The notes under the pieces were generated by a model. It was not told the DNA's origin. It made no database searches and saw only the letters and a program-made list of their open reading frames with translations. Shown here one piece after another: positions 1 to 8,292 of a stretch of 64,000 bases of DNA. A program made the translations under genes and the position numbers. The DNA is from an uncultured Acetatifactor sp. (lineage in GTDB: Bacteria; Bacillota; Clostridia; Lachnospirales; Lachnospiraceae): assembly GCA_910586215.1 (NCBI GenBank), contig CAJUGH010000007.1:1-64000 (forward strand). The letters are read 5' to 3'. Within the stretch, counting starts at the first letter, position 1. Every line of letters begins with the position of its first letter.

Positions 1-75
1 AACGATGGAGGACAAAATCAAGCGTATGCTCCGCGAGGAAGTCCGCCAGATGATGACGCAAGAGTGCATGAGCAG

Positions 76-103
76 GCCGGGAGCCGTTTGGCCCCCGGCT
101 TTT
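76..103 (+). terminator. rho-independent terminator of an upstream gene
   Basis: Hairpin with arms GCCGGG-A-GCC and GGC-C-CCCGGC around a GTTT loop, followed directly by TTTT. It probably ends a transcription unit entering from the left. One frame closes with a stop at 51-53, but too little of that gene is visible to identify it. Confidence 0.6.
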
Positions 104-221
104 GCTGTGTCAATTTTTGAATATTCTGTGAACTGTATTAAAAAGTCCTTGACAACAAGCAACAGGAGTAGGGAACACATCTTTGGAACGCTATACAGGA
201 AAAGGCTTCGGTTAGGACGAT

Positions 222-1301
222 ATGAAAAAAATATTAGAACATCAAGTACCCTTTCCCATAGATGCGGAGTCGGACAACTTCACGGCGGCCCTTGCATCTG
301 CCCTGGTCATTGTGAACGGATATACGGAAGAAACACCCTACTGGTGTACCCGGAACCGCTGCTATTGCATCCACTGCCGCCCCTGTGGGGATCATCCATT
401 GGAACGCCATCAGACATCGATCTACCACAGCCTTCTGACAGCATCCACGCTGGCATTTGGCTTCGATTATCCCTGGGACGACACTGTAGATCCCCATACC
501 CTGCCGGGATTTTCCAAAGGCTGGCGCTGGGATGACGGTTTTGTGGATGCACTGGCACGGTTTGCAGGATTTTCCTGGCTGCGCTTTGACGGTACCAGTC
601 CACGGGAAGAGGTGCTCTTTGCGATGAAGAGTTCCCTGGATGCCGGTTTTCCCACCCTGCTGCGGCTGGAAAACGAATTAGAATGGATCCTGGCAGTGGG
701 CTATGAGGAAGACACGGTGTATGGCCTGGACTCACAGTCCCATGCTTTGCCCGGCCACTGGCATTCCATGCTGCGTGATGCTATTGTGATCACCGGCCAC
801 ACTACACCAAGTATGTCCTACAGGGAATTCCTGGAACGCATCGTATCTGCCCTGTCCTATGAGGAGCATGGGGCACTGGAAAGTGTGATTATGGATGCAC
901 TGGATCATGTGACAGCGGAAAATGCCATGGACATTGCCGGCATGATGTGCGGCATCAATGGTGTGCCGATTGAAGCAAGGTGGCATGCAGCGGAAAGCTT
1001 TTGCGGAGCCGAAAAAATGCTATGCAATATGTGCACAAATAGAGAAGTACATAGGCGGCTTGGGGATATTCTTTTCGCACAATATCTCAAGGAAGGAAAT
1101 GAGGAGACACATGGCATCGGGTGGCAGATATGGGGCGCACTTGGTGTGGGTCCTGAGACCGGATATGATATCACTGGACAGTCTGCGGCCTTGATTTTAC
1201 AAAAGGAGACCCAGGAGACGCTGAAACGCCTGTTTGCGAAGGCATTTGAAAACGACCGCGCCGTATGTGCTGAAATCCAGGCCTGCCTGGAACAATTGTA
1301 A
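222..1301 (+). CDS. uncharacterised protein, BtrH/C39-peptidase-like
   Basis: Function not established. The 359-residue protein has no signal peptide or membrane segment. Residues 40-60 are rich in Cys and His (WCTRNRCYCIHC), which could bind metal or hold a catalytic Cys. A later stretch (WILAVGYEEDTVYGLDS, near residue 155-172) resembles the part of C39-like and butirosin-H-like (BtrH_N) proteins in which a buried His/Asp-containing strand follows a GYD/GYE turn. The C-terminal half is predicted helical. It is a single gene between a terminator at 76-103 and the promoter at 1375, with a weak ribosome site (TTAGGAC) before the ATG. The family assignment is by resemblance only; a stand-alone papain-like or substrate-binding protein are both possible. 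Confidence 0.5.
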   Translation: MKKILEHQVPFPIDAESDNFTAALASALVIVNGYTEETPYWCTRNRCYCIHCRPCGDHPLERHQTSIYHSLLTASTLAFGFDYPWDDTVDPHTLPGFSKGWRWDDGFVDALARFAGFSWLRFDGTSPREEVLFAMKSSLDAGFPTLLRLENELEWILAVGYEEDTVYGLDSQSHALPGHWHSMLRDAIVITGHTTPSMSYREFLERIVSALSYEEHGALESVIMDALDHVTAENAMDIAGMMCGINGVPIEARWHAAESFCGAEKMLCNMCTNREVHRRLGDILFAQYLKEGNEETHGIGWQIWGALGVGPETGYDITGQSAALILQKETQETLKRLFAKAFENDRAVCAEIQACLEQL

Positions 1302-1374
1302 CAAGTAAGTTACTGTACTGGTGGTTACTTTTCAGTTACTGTTCACAGGTGCCACCGCGAGGTGTTTTGGCTAC

Positions 1375-1404
1375 TTGACGGCATTTATAAAATTATGATA
1401 TGAT
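1375..1404 (+). promoter_or_regulatory. sigma-A promoter of the IrrE/cyclase pair
   Basis: TTGACG at 1375-1380 and TATGAT at 1399-1404 are separated by 18 bp, in an AT-rich stretch 60-90 bp upstream of the IrrE gene. The rest of the 165-bp gap (1302-1466) holds GTTACTGTTCAC repeat fragments near 1308-1347 and no gene. Confidence 0.6.
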
Positions 1405-1413
1405 GCATATCAT
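1395..1413. promoter_or_regulatory. palindromic operator over the -10 box
   Basis: ATGATATG-ATG-CATATCAT is a perfect 8-bp inverted repeat with a 3-bp centre. It covers the -10 box of the promoter at 1375-1404. The position and symmetry are those of a repressor operator; the cognate regulator is not in the window. Confidence 0.55.
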
Positions 1414-1466
1414 AAAGCAAGAGAAAGAAAAAGAAGAGAGATAAAAAGAGAAAGGGAGGGACCTCC

Positions 1467-1988
1467 ATGGGTGTGAACAGGGATTATGTGGACAAGGTGG
1501 CTGATATGGTGCGAAATACCCTGGGATTGCAGGTTCCCATGACATTGGATTCCCTGCTTGCGGCAGTATCTGGAAAGCTTCCCGGCAGATGTGTCCCCAA
1601 GTCAGAGCAGGAACTGGGGGTGGATGCGCAGATTGTTACTCTGGGAGAGGAAAGCTTTGAGATCCATTTCCTGGAGGGAAGGCCGGATACCCGGAAGTTG
1701 TTCTCCATATCCCACGAGCTGGGGCACCTTTTCCTGCATCTGCTGGAAAAGGACGGGCGTCTTCGGACCGGGGCGGTATGCCAGCGGGACATGGCCCAGA
1801 CCAGGCAGGAGCTGGAGGCCAATGAATTTGCTGCGGCACTTCTGATGCCGGAGGAGGAATTCGTGGACAAATGCCGGGAATACAGGAAGCAGAATCGGAT
1901 CAACTTGACAAAGGTGGCGGAATATTTCCATGTGTCAGTCCAGGCGGCAACCGTGAGAGGAAATGTGATAGGATTATGGCAGGCATGA
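1467..1988 (+). CDS. ImmA/IrrE family metallo-endopeptidase
   Basis: A 173-residue zinc peptidase of the ImmA/IrrE (DUF955) family. The HExxH site is HELGH at residues 83-87, followed by LFLHL. The downstream motif LEANEFAAALLMP (116-128) supplies the usual third ligand region, and the C-terminal VAEYFHVSVQAATVRG matches the family's end. Family members cleave HTH repressors or related regulators, often on DNA damage or phage cues. This copy has no HTH domain and no Xre repressor gene beside it. The start is set by GGGAGGGACCTCC before the ATG. Its last 13 bases overlap the next gene, so the two are probably translationally coupled. The pairing suggests that the protease acts together with the cyclase-like protein. 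Confidence 0.85.
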   Translation: MGVNRDYVDKVADMVRNTLGLQVPMTLDSLLAAVSGKLPGRCVPKSEQELGVDAQIVTLGEESFEIHFLEGRPDTRKLFSISHELGHLFLHLLEKDGRLRTGAVCQRDMAQTRQELEANEFAAALLMPEEEFVDKCREYRKQNRINLTKVAEYFHVSVQAATVRGNVIGLWQA

Positions 1989-3421
1989 GAGTATTACAGA
2001 CGCTGGGAGAGAGTATCTGCGATATCACGAAGCAGTCACAGAATGACAGACAAGGCCCCGATCTTTCCGATGGAGGGGTCTTTTTGTTTTTCTCTTTTGA
2101 CCTGGCAGAGTCCACGGTCTTCAAGGCAGAGCATCCGTCCCTGTGGGCCAGTGTGTTCACCTGTTTCTACAGCCAGGTGTTAGAGGGACTGGGGGTGGAG
2201 GACTATAAGTCGCCGGATGACGGGGATGATGACTCTGCCTGTGTGAGAAAGCTGTGGAAGCTGATCGGGGACGAGATCCTGATCTATGTGCGGATCCTGC
2301 ACCCGGGCCAGCTATACACCCAGATCACCAGTGTCAGCAAGGCGCTGTCTTCCATGATGGAGAGGATTGCGGACAAGGTGGAGGAGGCACTGGTGGAGGG
2401 AACCTGCCCCGTCAGGCACTGCCGGGATGTCAGGGAGGTGATCCTCTCTGTTCTGGGGATCAAGGCCACTGCCTGGCTGGCCCAGTGCCATGACGGGGAG
2501 GCAGCCAATGTCCCGAATATCATCTATTATCCCACCACTGCTACTGGCGAGAAGCGGATTGATTTCCTGGGAAAGGAGATTGACGAAGGGTTCCGGATCG
2601 CGGAATATGCAGTGAAGAACAAGATGATTCTGTCCCCGCTCTTAGCCTGGATGATCTGGAAGGATGCCCAGGGGGACAAGGATCGGGAGAATATTGTGAA
2701 AGCCAATTTCCGGATCACGGCCTTTGCGCGGATGAAGGGAGTCTGGCGGGGCAGGAAGGTTCCGGTGGTCATGTTCCACCAGCCCTTCGATGAATTCGGG
2801 CATGTGTTGGAGTATGATGAGACGGATCTGGAAACCTATGCAAATGTAAGGGAGGCAGGCCTCGGCAATTTCCTGAAGGACAGCCGTTTTGAGATAGGCA
2901 GCATTGATGATATTCTGAGAAATGTGCATAAAGACACAGAAGCCGAGAAGCTGTACAGGAATCTGAAAGAGAGTCCAGATATGGAAGTCATCTCGGAGCA
3001 TATCGAGAAGAAGCAGGAATTCCATGTGGCCTGCATGATTTTTGACAGGGAGGGCAGGATTCTGGTACATAAGGACCCGGAGCGGGGATATGAGTTCGGA
3101 TGCCTGAAACGGATCCTTGGCGCTGGGGCCAGGGACTGGCAGGGGGCCTGTGTGGAAGGCTACCGGGAAAAGTATCAGATCGAGATAGATGTGCCCCAGT
3201 GCCCGGTTCCGGTTGCCACCTATTATTATGGGAAGAGCAATGCTTTCGGGCTGCTTGTGCTGGCAGACTATAAGGGCAGGACAGAGGATGTGAAGGGCAG
3301 GCCGGACTGGGAGTTCTACACACCGCAGGTGCTGATGGAAGGGGAAGAGAAGGCAGTGGATCAGTTTAGGGAAAACATTAGACGGGCAATGGTGCTGCGC
3401 AAGGGGCAGGACGAAGAATAA
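1976..3421 (+). CDS. class III nucleotide-cyclase-like protein with Nudix-like C-terminus
   Basis: A 481-residue protein in two parts. Residues ~35-230 look like a class III adenylate/guanylate cyclase fold: FFSFDLAEST carries the first metal Asp (D42), LWKLIGDEILIY the second (D99), and IDFLGKEIDEGFRIAEYA matches the region that normally carries N-x3-R. Here the Asn position is Asp203 and the Arg is kept (R207). Residues ~348-460 resemble a Nudix domain (ACMIFDREGRILVHKDP, then GAGARDWQGACVEGYREKY), but the Nudix box lacks the full REXXEE, so hydrolase activity is doubtful. The start at 1976 (MAGMRV) is preferred: the open frame runs back to 1871, but that part lies inside the IrrE gene. Activity and substrate are inferred; a degenerate, non-catalytic cyclase fold is the main alternative. 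Confidence 0.65.
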   Translation: MAGMRVLQTLGESICDITKQSQNDRQGPDLSDGGVFLFFSFDLAESTVFKAEHPSLWASVFTCFYSQVLEGLGVEDYKSPDDGDDDSACVRKLWKLIGDEILIYVRILHPGQLYTQITSVSKALSSMMERIADKVEEALVEGTCPVRHCRDVREVILSVLGIKATAWLAQCHDGEAANVPNIIYYPTTATGEKRIDFLGKEIDEGFRIAEYAVKNKMILSPLLAWMIWKDAQGDKDRENIVKANFRITAFARMKGVWRGRKVPVVMFHQPFDEFGHVLEYDETDLETYANVREAGLGNFLKDSRFEIGSIDDILRNVHKDTEAEKLYRNLKESPDMEVISEHIEKKQEFHVACMIFDREGRILVHKDPERGYEFGCLKRILGAGARDWQGACVEGYREKYQIEIDVPQCPVPVATYYYGKSNAFGLLVLADYKGRTEDVKGRPDWEFYTPQVLMEGEEKAVDQFRENIRRAMVLRKGQDEE

Positions 3422-3516
3422 CCGACAAGAACAACAGGACTCAAACGGAGGATAACCCACAGGAACAACAGAACCCAAACGGGCAGACAATAGAAAGAGA
3501 CAAGGAGGACAGACAC

Positions 3517-4419
3517 ATGGAACTGGCAATCAGCACGGACTTTGAACGGGAATATGTGAGAATCGAGGACATAAAGCGCAGCTTAGAGCAGATCGCTGCC
3601 GCAGGATTTACCCACATGCACTGGTGCTATGAGTGGGACGGTGATTATATCTATGCGGTGTCGGAGATGGAGCAGATCAGGGACTGGATGGTGGGATACG
3701 GCCTGCAGCCAAAGTCTCTCCATGCCAGCAAGGGCAGTAACAAGCGGGGGGAGGATGGCTGCGTGAATGGCCATTACCGCAAGGATTATACTTCAGAACT
3801 GGAACCCAACCGTATTGCCGGGGTGGAGCTAATAAAGAACCGGGTGGATCTGGCCCATATGCTGGGGACCACTGAAATTGTGCTGCATATGTATCTTCCC
3901 TATGAGGAATTCACAAAGAGGCCAGAGTACAAGGAGATCTTCTACAGACAGGTGTGTCGTTCTCTGGATGAGCTGATGCCTTATTGCCTGGAACGGCAGG
4001 TGCGGATCTGTCTGGAGAATCTGTATGAGGCTCCAGGAGAGCTGCAGATCGAGCAGTTTTCCCGGCTGTTTGCTCGGTATCCGGCTGACTTTCTGGGACT
4101 GTGCCTGGATACAGGACATGCCAACCTGGTGTGGGGAAGAGATTTTGTGGAGAAGCTGGTGCGTCCTTTTAAGGACAGAATTTATTCCGTCCATTTCCAT
4201 GACAATAAGGGATGGGGGCAGGAGCCGGGATGCGGGGATGCCCACAGAATTCCGGGGGATCCGGATTTTCCCTGGCAGGAACTGATGGAAGTGATGAAGG
4301 AATCTGCCTATGAGGCGCCACTGGTGTTGGAGGTGATGAAACCGGAAAAGGAAGAGGCGGCAGTGTTTCTGCGGCAGGCCTATGAGGCCGGGCAGTGGCT
4401 GTATGCCTTGATGGGGTGA
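3517..4419 (+). CDS. sugar phosphate isomerase/epimerase, TIM barrel (AP2Ec family)
   Basis: A 300-residue cytosolic TIM barrel of the xylose-isomerase-like / AP endonuclease 2 family. Supporting motifs are the N-terminal AAGFTHMHWCYEW strand, VRICLENLYEAP with the metal-ligand Glu, LGLCLDTGHANLV with the Asp and His, and IYSVHFHDNKGWGQEPGCGD with the His of the metal site. AAGGAGGACAGACAC precedes the ATG. The 95-bp gap upstream contains two direct copies of AACAACAG-A/G-AC-C/T-CAAACGG (3430-3448 and 3464-3482). The substrate cannot be read from sequence. It is one of three members of this fold in the window, the others lying in the glycan locus at 33714 and 36035. Confidence 0.8.
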   Translation: MELAISTDFEREYVRIEDIKRSLEQIAAAGFTHMHWCYEWDGDYIYAVSEMEQIRDWMVGYGLQPKSLHASKGSNKRGEDGCVNGHYRKDYTSELEPNRIAGVELIKNRVDLAHMLGTTEIVLHMYLPYEEFTKRPEYKEIFYRQVCRSLDELMPYCLERQVRICLENLYEAPGELQIEQFSRLFARYPADFLGLCLDTGHANLVWGRDFVEKLVRPFKDRIYSVHFHDNKGWGQEPGCGDAHRIPGDPDFPWQELMEVMKESAYEAPLVLEVMKPEKEEAAVFLRQAYEAGQWLYALMG

Positions 4420-4530
4420 GGGACCGGGGCAGGCCAGGTTTCGGACTGGGAGGTCTGGATCTCATTCTGCCTATGGGGGCGGTTCCGGCAGTGCTGGATT
4501 GAAAGGGAAAAAGATAAGGAGAGGGCCAGA

Positions 4531-5022
4531 GTGGCTAAGCAAAAGGAAGTCAAGACAAATGCCATGCGTATCCTGGAATCTATGAAGATTCCGTATACAC
4601 ATATGACATACGAATGTGATGAGTTTGTAGACGGGCTGCAGATCGCGGATCTGCTGTCCCTGCCCTATGAGAAGGTATATAAGACACTGGTGACAGTAGG
4701 CAACAGCAAGGATTATTTCGTATTCGTGATCCCTATCGCCTGCGAACTGGATCTGAAGGCGGCGGCCAAGAGTGTGGGGGAGAAGAGCCTGGAGATGATC
4801 CATGTGAAGGATATCAACAAAGTCACCGGCTATATCCGGGGCGGCTGCACGGCTGTGGGTATGAAGAAGCAGTATATGACCAGGATAGACATTTCAGCCA
4901 GGAGCCAGGAGAAGATCATTGTCAGTGGAGGCCGGATCGGTTCCCAGTTGGAGCTATCTCCCAAAGACCTTGCCAGGGCAGCCGGGGCAGAGTTTGCGGA
5001 TGTGGTAAGAACCCGCCCATAA
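4531..5022 (+). CDS. ybaK: Cys-tRNA(Pro) deacylase YbaK/EbsC
   Basis: A 163-residue trans-editing protein of the YbaK group, which removes Cys mischarged onto tRNA-Pro by prolyl-tRNA synthetase. The family pattern is clear: TNAMRILESMKIPYTHMTYE at the N-terminus, the core YKTLVTVGNSKDYFVFVIP, the catalytic-Lys region DLKAAAKSVG, the GYIRGGCTAVGMKK loop, and IIVSGGRIGSQLELSPKDL near the C-terminus. The start codon is GTG with AAGGAGAGGGCCAGA before it. No co-transcribed partner is evident; the 225 bp after it, up to the next gene, show no gene or clear signal. Confidence 0.93.
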   Translation: MAKQKEVKTNAMRILESMKIPYTHMTYECDEFVDGLQIADLLSLPYEKVYKTLVTVGNSKDYFVFVIPIACELDLKAAAKSVGEKSLEMIHVKDINKVTGYIRGGCTAVGMKKQYMTRIDISARSQEKIIVSGGRIGSQLELSPKDLARAAGAEFADVVRTRP

Positions 5023-5247
5023 AGCATTCTGCTGTGTCATGCAAAAAGGTGATGAACGAATCGCTTCCTGGGATTTGAGGTGTTGGATCCTGGAGGAAGG
5101 GGCTTGGAAATTTATCGGAAGGTTGTCCCCGTAAGGTATGTACAGGCCCTGGAAGGGTATGCGGGCCAAATCCTGCTGGCGGGGGTAATTATGACAGGGG
5201 GAATCCGGATAAGCCTCACAGCCGTATAGTGGAAAGGAACAGTAAGT

Positions 5248-5682
5248 ATGATTGAGAAGGCGAAGGAAAGTGACGTGGGACATCTTGCCTGCCTGGCTAT
5301 CCAGATGTGGCAGGCCCATACGCCGGAGGAGCTGGAAGCCAATTTTCTGGATACCATGCAGCGGGAGGATGCTGTCTTTTTCTTATGCTATGAGGGTAAT
5401 CTCCCGGTGGGGTTCGCCCAGTGCCAGCTGCGGCATGACTATGTGGAGGGTACTGACACTTCCCCTGTGGGATATCTGGAAGGAATTCTGATAAAGGAAG
5501 GATACCGCCGCAGGGGATATGCCAGGGAGCTTCTGGCAGCATGTGAAAAATGGGCCAGAAAGAAAGGCTGTGTGGAATTCGCCAGTGACTGTGAGGTGGA
5601 CAATGAGGAGAGTTTCCGCTTCCACAGGGCAGTCGGGTTTGCGGAGGCAAACAGGGTCATCTGCTTTACGAAAAAGTTGTGA
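5248..5682 (+). CDS. GNAT acetyltransferase, AAC(6')-I like
   Basis: A 144-residue GNAT-fold N-acetyltransferase. The acetyl-CoA loop is EGYRRRGYARELL (84-96). The stretch LPVGFAQCQLRHDYVEGTDT followed by SPVGYLEGILI, then ASDCEVDNEESFRFHRAVGF and a final RVICFTKKL, follows the layout of aminoglycoside 6'-N-acetyltransferases of the AAC(6')-I group, where a similar RHDYV-G-SPV-LEGI pattern is found. The likely reaction is transfer of an acetyl group to an amine. Aminoglycoside resistance is inferred from resemblance; a housekeeping substrate is equally possible in an anaerobe. It has no visible mobile-element context, so an intrinsic chromosomal gene is likely. Confidence 0.8.
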   Translation: MIEKAKESDVGHLACLAIQMWQAHTPEELEANFLDTMQREDAVFFLCYEGNLPVGFAQCQLRHDYVEGTDTSPVGYLEGILIKEGYRRRGYARELLAACEKWARKKGCVEFASDCEVDNEESFRFHRAVGFAEANRVICFTKKL

Positions 5683-5902
5683 TAAAAAGGGGATGGATAG
5701 TGCACCGGGAGGGGCGAGGGGGTTAGGCTTTCTGTTCTGGAAAGCGGAGTTTTATAGAGTGTATAGCCGTATGCTGACGGCTGGGAGGATGACGGTAAGA
5801 GGAAGTCCGGTCCGGAAGATGCGGGAACCGGGAGCGGAAGTGCGTGCAGGAAAACGATGCGGGATAAATGCAGAAGGGAAGGAAGCACAGGAGGAGGCAG
5901 CT

Positions 5903-7015
5903 TTGCAGGAAACAGGAAATATCATGGAGTATGACACAGTTGCCCTGGACGAGGAACAGGGCGCAGTGGTTATTATCGACCAGACCCTGCTGCCGGGCAG
6001 AATGGAGCGGATCTGCCTGCGGACGGCAGAGGAAATCTGGAATGCCATTTATCTGCTGAAGGTGCGGGGCGCCCCGGCCATCGGGGTCACGGCGGCGCTG
6101 GGAATCTATCTGCTGGCAAAGGGAATCCGTACAGAGGATTTTGAGGTATTTTACAAGGAATTTGTCACATATAAGGAATATCTGGATTCCGCCAGGCCCA
6201 CGGCGGTGAATCTCTCCTGGGCTTTAAAGAGGATGGAGCGGGTGGTCCTGGAAAAGGGAAAGGAGCAGGGACAGCCCGTGGAGGAGATCAGGCAGGCTCT
6301 GCGGCAGGAGGCGCTGGAGATTCGGGAGGAGGATATCCGGGTATGTCACCAAATCGGGGAATACGGACTTACCCTGGTGCAGCCCGGGGACGGGATCTTG
6401 ACCCACTGTAATGCGGGGAGCCTGGCAACGGTCCGGTATGGCACAGCCACGGCCCCCATCTACCTGGGGCAGGAAAGAGAGTATCGTTTCCATGTGTTTG
6501 CCGATGAGACCAGGCCCCTGCTTCAGGGGGCCAGGCTCACAGCTTTTGAACTGTCTAAGGCAGGGGTGGACGTGACTCTGATCTGTGACAACATGTCCGG
6601 AAGTGTGATGGCCAAAGGAATGGTACAGGCGGTCTTCGTAGGCTGTGACAGGGTGGCGGCAAACGGGGATACAGCCAATAAGATTGGCACGTCCGTGGTG
6701 GCCATGGTGGCGAAATATTATAGAGTGCCGGTGTATGTGTGTGCACCCACTTCCACCATTGACCTGGATACCCCCAACGGAGCTTCCATCCGGATTGAGG
6801 AGCGTCCGGCTGCGGAGGTGACGGATATGTGGTACCGGGAACCCATGGCGCCAGAGGGCGTGAAGGTGTATAATCCGGCCTTCGATGTGACGGATCATGA
6901 ATTGATCGCAGGGATAGTCACGGAGTATGGGATCGCCAGGGCACCTTTTGGGGAAAGCCTGGGACAGATCATGGAGAAGGCAGAACGGGCTACCTATAAC
7001 GGAATCCGCAAATAG
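5903..7015 (+). CDS. mtnA: S-methyl-5-thioribose-1-phosphate isomerase
   Basis: An aldose-ketose isomerase of the eIF2B-like family acting on methylthioribose-1-phosphate in methionine salvage, or on the 5-deoxyribose analogue in the related shunt. Diagnostic sites are LLKVRGAPAIGV, THCNAGSLAT with catalytic Cys169, and VGCDRVAANGDTANKIGT with Asp249; both are offset by nine from Cys160/Asp240 of the B. subtilis enzyme. The open frame extends far upstream over the acetyltransferase gene, but AGGAGGAGG at 5889-5897 sits five bases before a TTG at 5903, which I take as the start (370 residues). An ATG at 5924 with a weaker site is the alternative. No other salvage gene (mtnK, mtnB) is nearby. 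Confidence 0.9.
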   Translation: MQETGNIMEYDTVALDEEQGAVVIIDQTLLPGRMERICLRTAEEIWNAIYLLKVRGAPAIGVTAALGIYLLAKGIRTEDFEVFYKEFVTYKEYLDSARPTAVNLSWALKRMERVVLEKGKEQGQPVEEIRQALRQEALEIREEDIRVCHQIGEYGLTLVQPGDGILTHCNAGSLATVRYGTATAPIYLGQEREYRFHVFADETRPLLQGARLTAFELSKAGVDVTLICDNMSGSVMAKGMVQAVFVGCDRVAANGDTANKIGTSVVAMVAKYYRVPVYVCAPTSTIDLDTPNGASIRIEERPAAEVTDMWYREPMAPEGVKVYNPAFDVTDHELIAGIVTEYGIARAPFGESLGQIMEKAERATYNGIRK

Positions 7016-7130
7016 CGACCTGCTGTTGTTTTCTAGGCGGAATACACATAACTGGATGACGGGATCATCATTTGCGCGATGCCGGAAGGATAAGGCGGCG
7101 TATGTGGCAGAAGGGAAAGAGAGGAAGGAT

Positions 7131-8114
7131 ATGGAAGGGACAGGGGAGAAGCGCTGCCCGGACGCAGCACAAAGAGAAGAAACCTACACAGGCTATCTGT
7201 TTGCCCACTTTACAGGGGAACAGGAGGATGGGGAGCAGATCTATTTTTCCTTGAGCCGTGACGGGCTGCACTGGCAGGACTTAAACGGGGGAAAACCGGT
7301 GTTGTACAGCAGAACCGGGGAGATGGGAGCCAGGGATCCCTATCTGATCCGTTCTCCCTGGCAGGGGGAGGACGGGAACAGCAGATATTATCTGATTGCC
7401 ACGGATCTGCGTATCCAGGCAGGCAAAGGCTGGGAAGTGGCCCAGTATGCCGGGAGCAGGGATATCCTGGTGTGGGAGTCAGACAATCTCACGGACTGGC
7501 AGGGACCTGTGGCCCATACCGTAGGCATAGAGGAGGCAGGTTGCGTCTGGGCGCCGGAGGCAGTCTATGATGTGACAGAGGATGCCATCCTGGTGTTCTG
7601 GGCTTCCATGGTGGAGGGAAAGCAGAGGATTTATGCTGCCTATACGAAGGATTTCAAGGAATTTGGCACACCTTTCTTATTTCTGGAGAAGGAGAACCAT
7701 GTAATTGACAGCACCATTTTGTGCAGGCCGGAAGGATATTACCGGTATACCAAGGATGAGACCACCAAGCGCATCTGTGTGGATTTTTCCAGCACATTGC
7801 GGCCGGAGGATTTTAAGGAGCTTCCTTCGAAGACACTGGCAGACCTGTCCGGCGTGGAGGGGCCGGAGATCTTTCCCTTCCATGACAGGCATGAGTGGTG
7901 TCTGGTGGTGGACCGGTTTGCAGAAGGGAAGGGTTATCTGCCCATGGTGACAGATGACCTGGCCAGTGGTGAATTCCGGATCCTAAAAGAGGAAGAATTT
8001 CACATGGGTGATACAAAAAAGAGGCATGGAGGGGTTATACTGGTAACAGAGGAGGAATACAGGAGACTGGCAGAACGGTTTCCGGGAACCTCTTCCAGGA
8101 TACATTGTGGCTGA
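7131..8114 (+). CDS. glycoside hydrolase family 43-like protein
   Basis: A 327-residue five-bladed beta-propeller of the GH43 type, typical of arabinan and xylan side-chain enzymes. It starts with TYTGYLFAHFTGEQEDGEQI, carries GARDPYLIRSPW (an Asp of the active site), YYLIATDLRI, then CVWAPEAVYD with the likely acid Glu, and DSTILCRPEGYYRY. No signal peptide, so it should act inside the cell on imported oligosaccharides. The ATG at 7131 follows GAGAGGAAGGAT; the frame is open further upstream but without a better start. The 178 bp after the gene hold two imperfect copies of a 20-bp direct repeat (GAGG-n-A-n-C-n-TTTTGCAGGAG, near 8135 and 8188). Confidence 0.82.
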   Translation: MEGTGEKRCPDAAQREETYTGYLFAHFTGEQEDGEQIYFSLSRDGLHWQDLNGGKPVLYSRTGEMGARDPYLIRSPWQGEDGNSRYYLIATDLRIQAGKGWEVAQYAGSRDILVWESDNLTDWQGPVAHTVGIEEAGCVWAPEAVYDVTEDAILVFWASMVEGKQRIYAAYTKDFKEFGTPFLFLEKENHVIDSTILCRPEGYYRYTKDETTKRICVDFSSTLRPEDFKELPSKTLADLSGVEGPEIFPFHDRHEWCLVVDRFAEGKGYLPMVTDDLASGEFRILKEEEFHMGDTKKRHGGVILVTEEEYRRLAERFPGTSSRIHCG

Positions 8115-8292
8115 ACATCGGAAGAAGAGACTTGCAGAGGCAACTTTTTGCAGGAGAGTGTGTGCTTGCAGCCAGGAAATGTTTACAGAGGTACCCTTTT
8201 GCAGGAGGGCATCTGAGGCAGGCATTATATGGCTGGTAGTAGTAGTTTTGCCGGACTGAGGAATCCAAGGGACAGAAGGAGAGTGGCGGACC

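Noticed and set aside
149..177. TTGACA-like promoter before the gene at 222
   Set aside because: TTGACA is present at 149-154 but no acceptable -10 box follows at 16-18 bp.
5..535. Open frame of 176 codons at the left edge
   Set aside because: It crosses the terminator at 76-103 and then runs out of frame through the gene at 222-1301; its composition is not protein-like.
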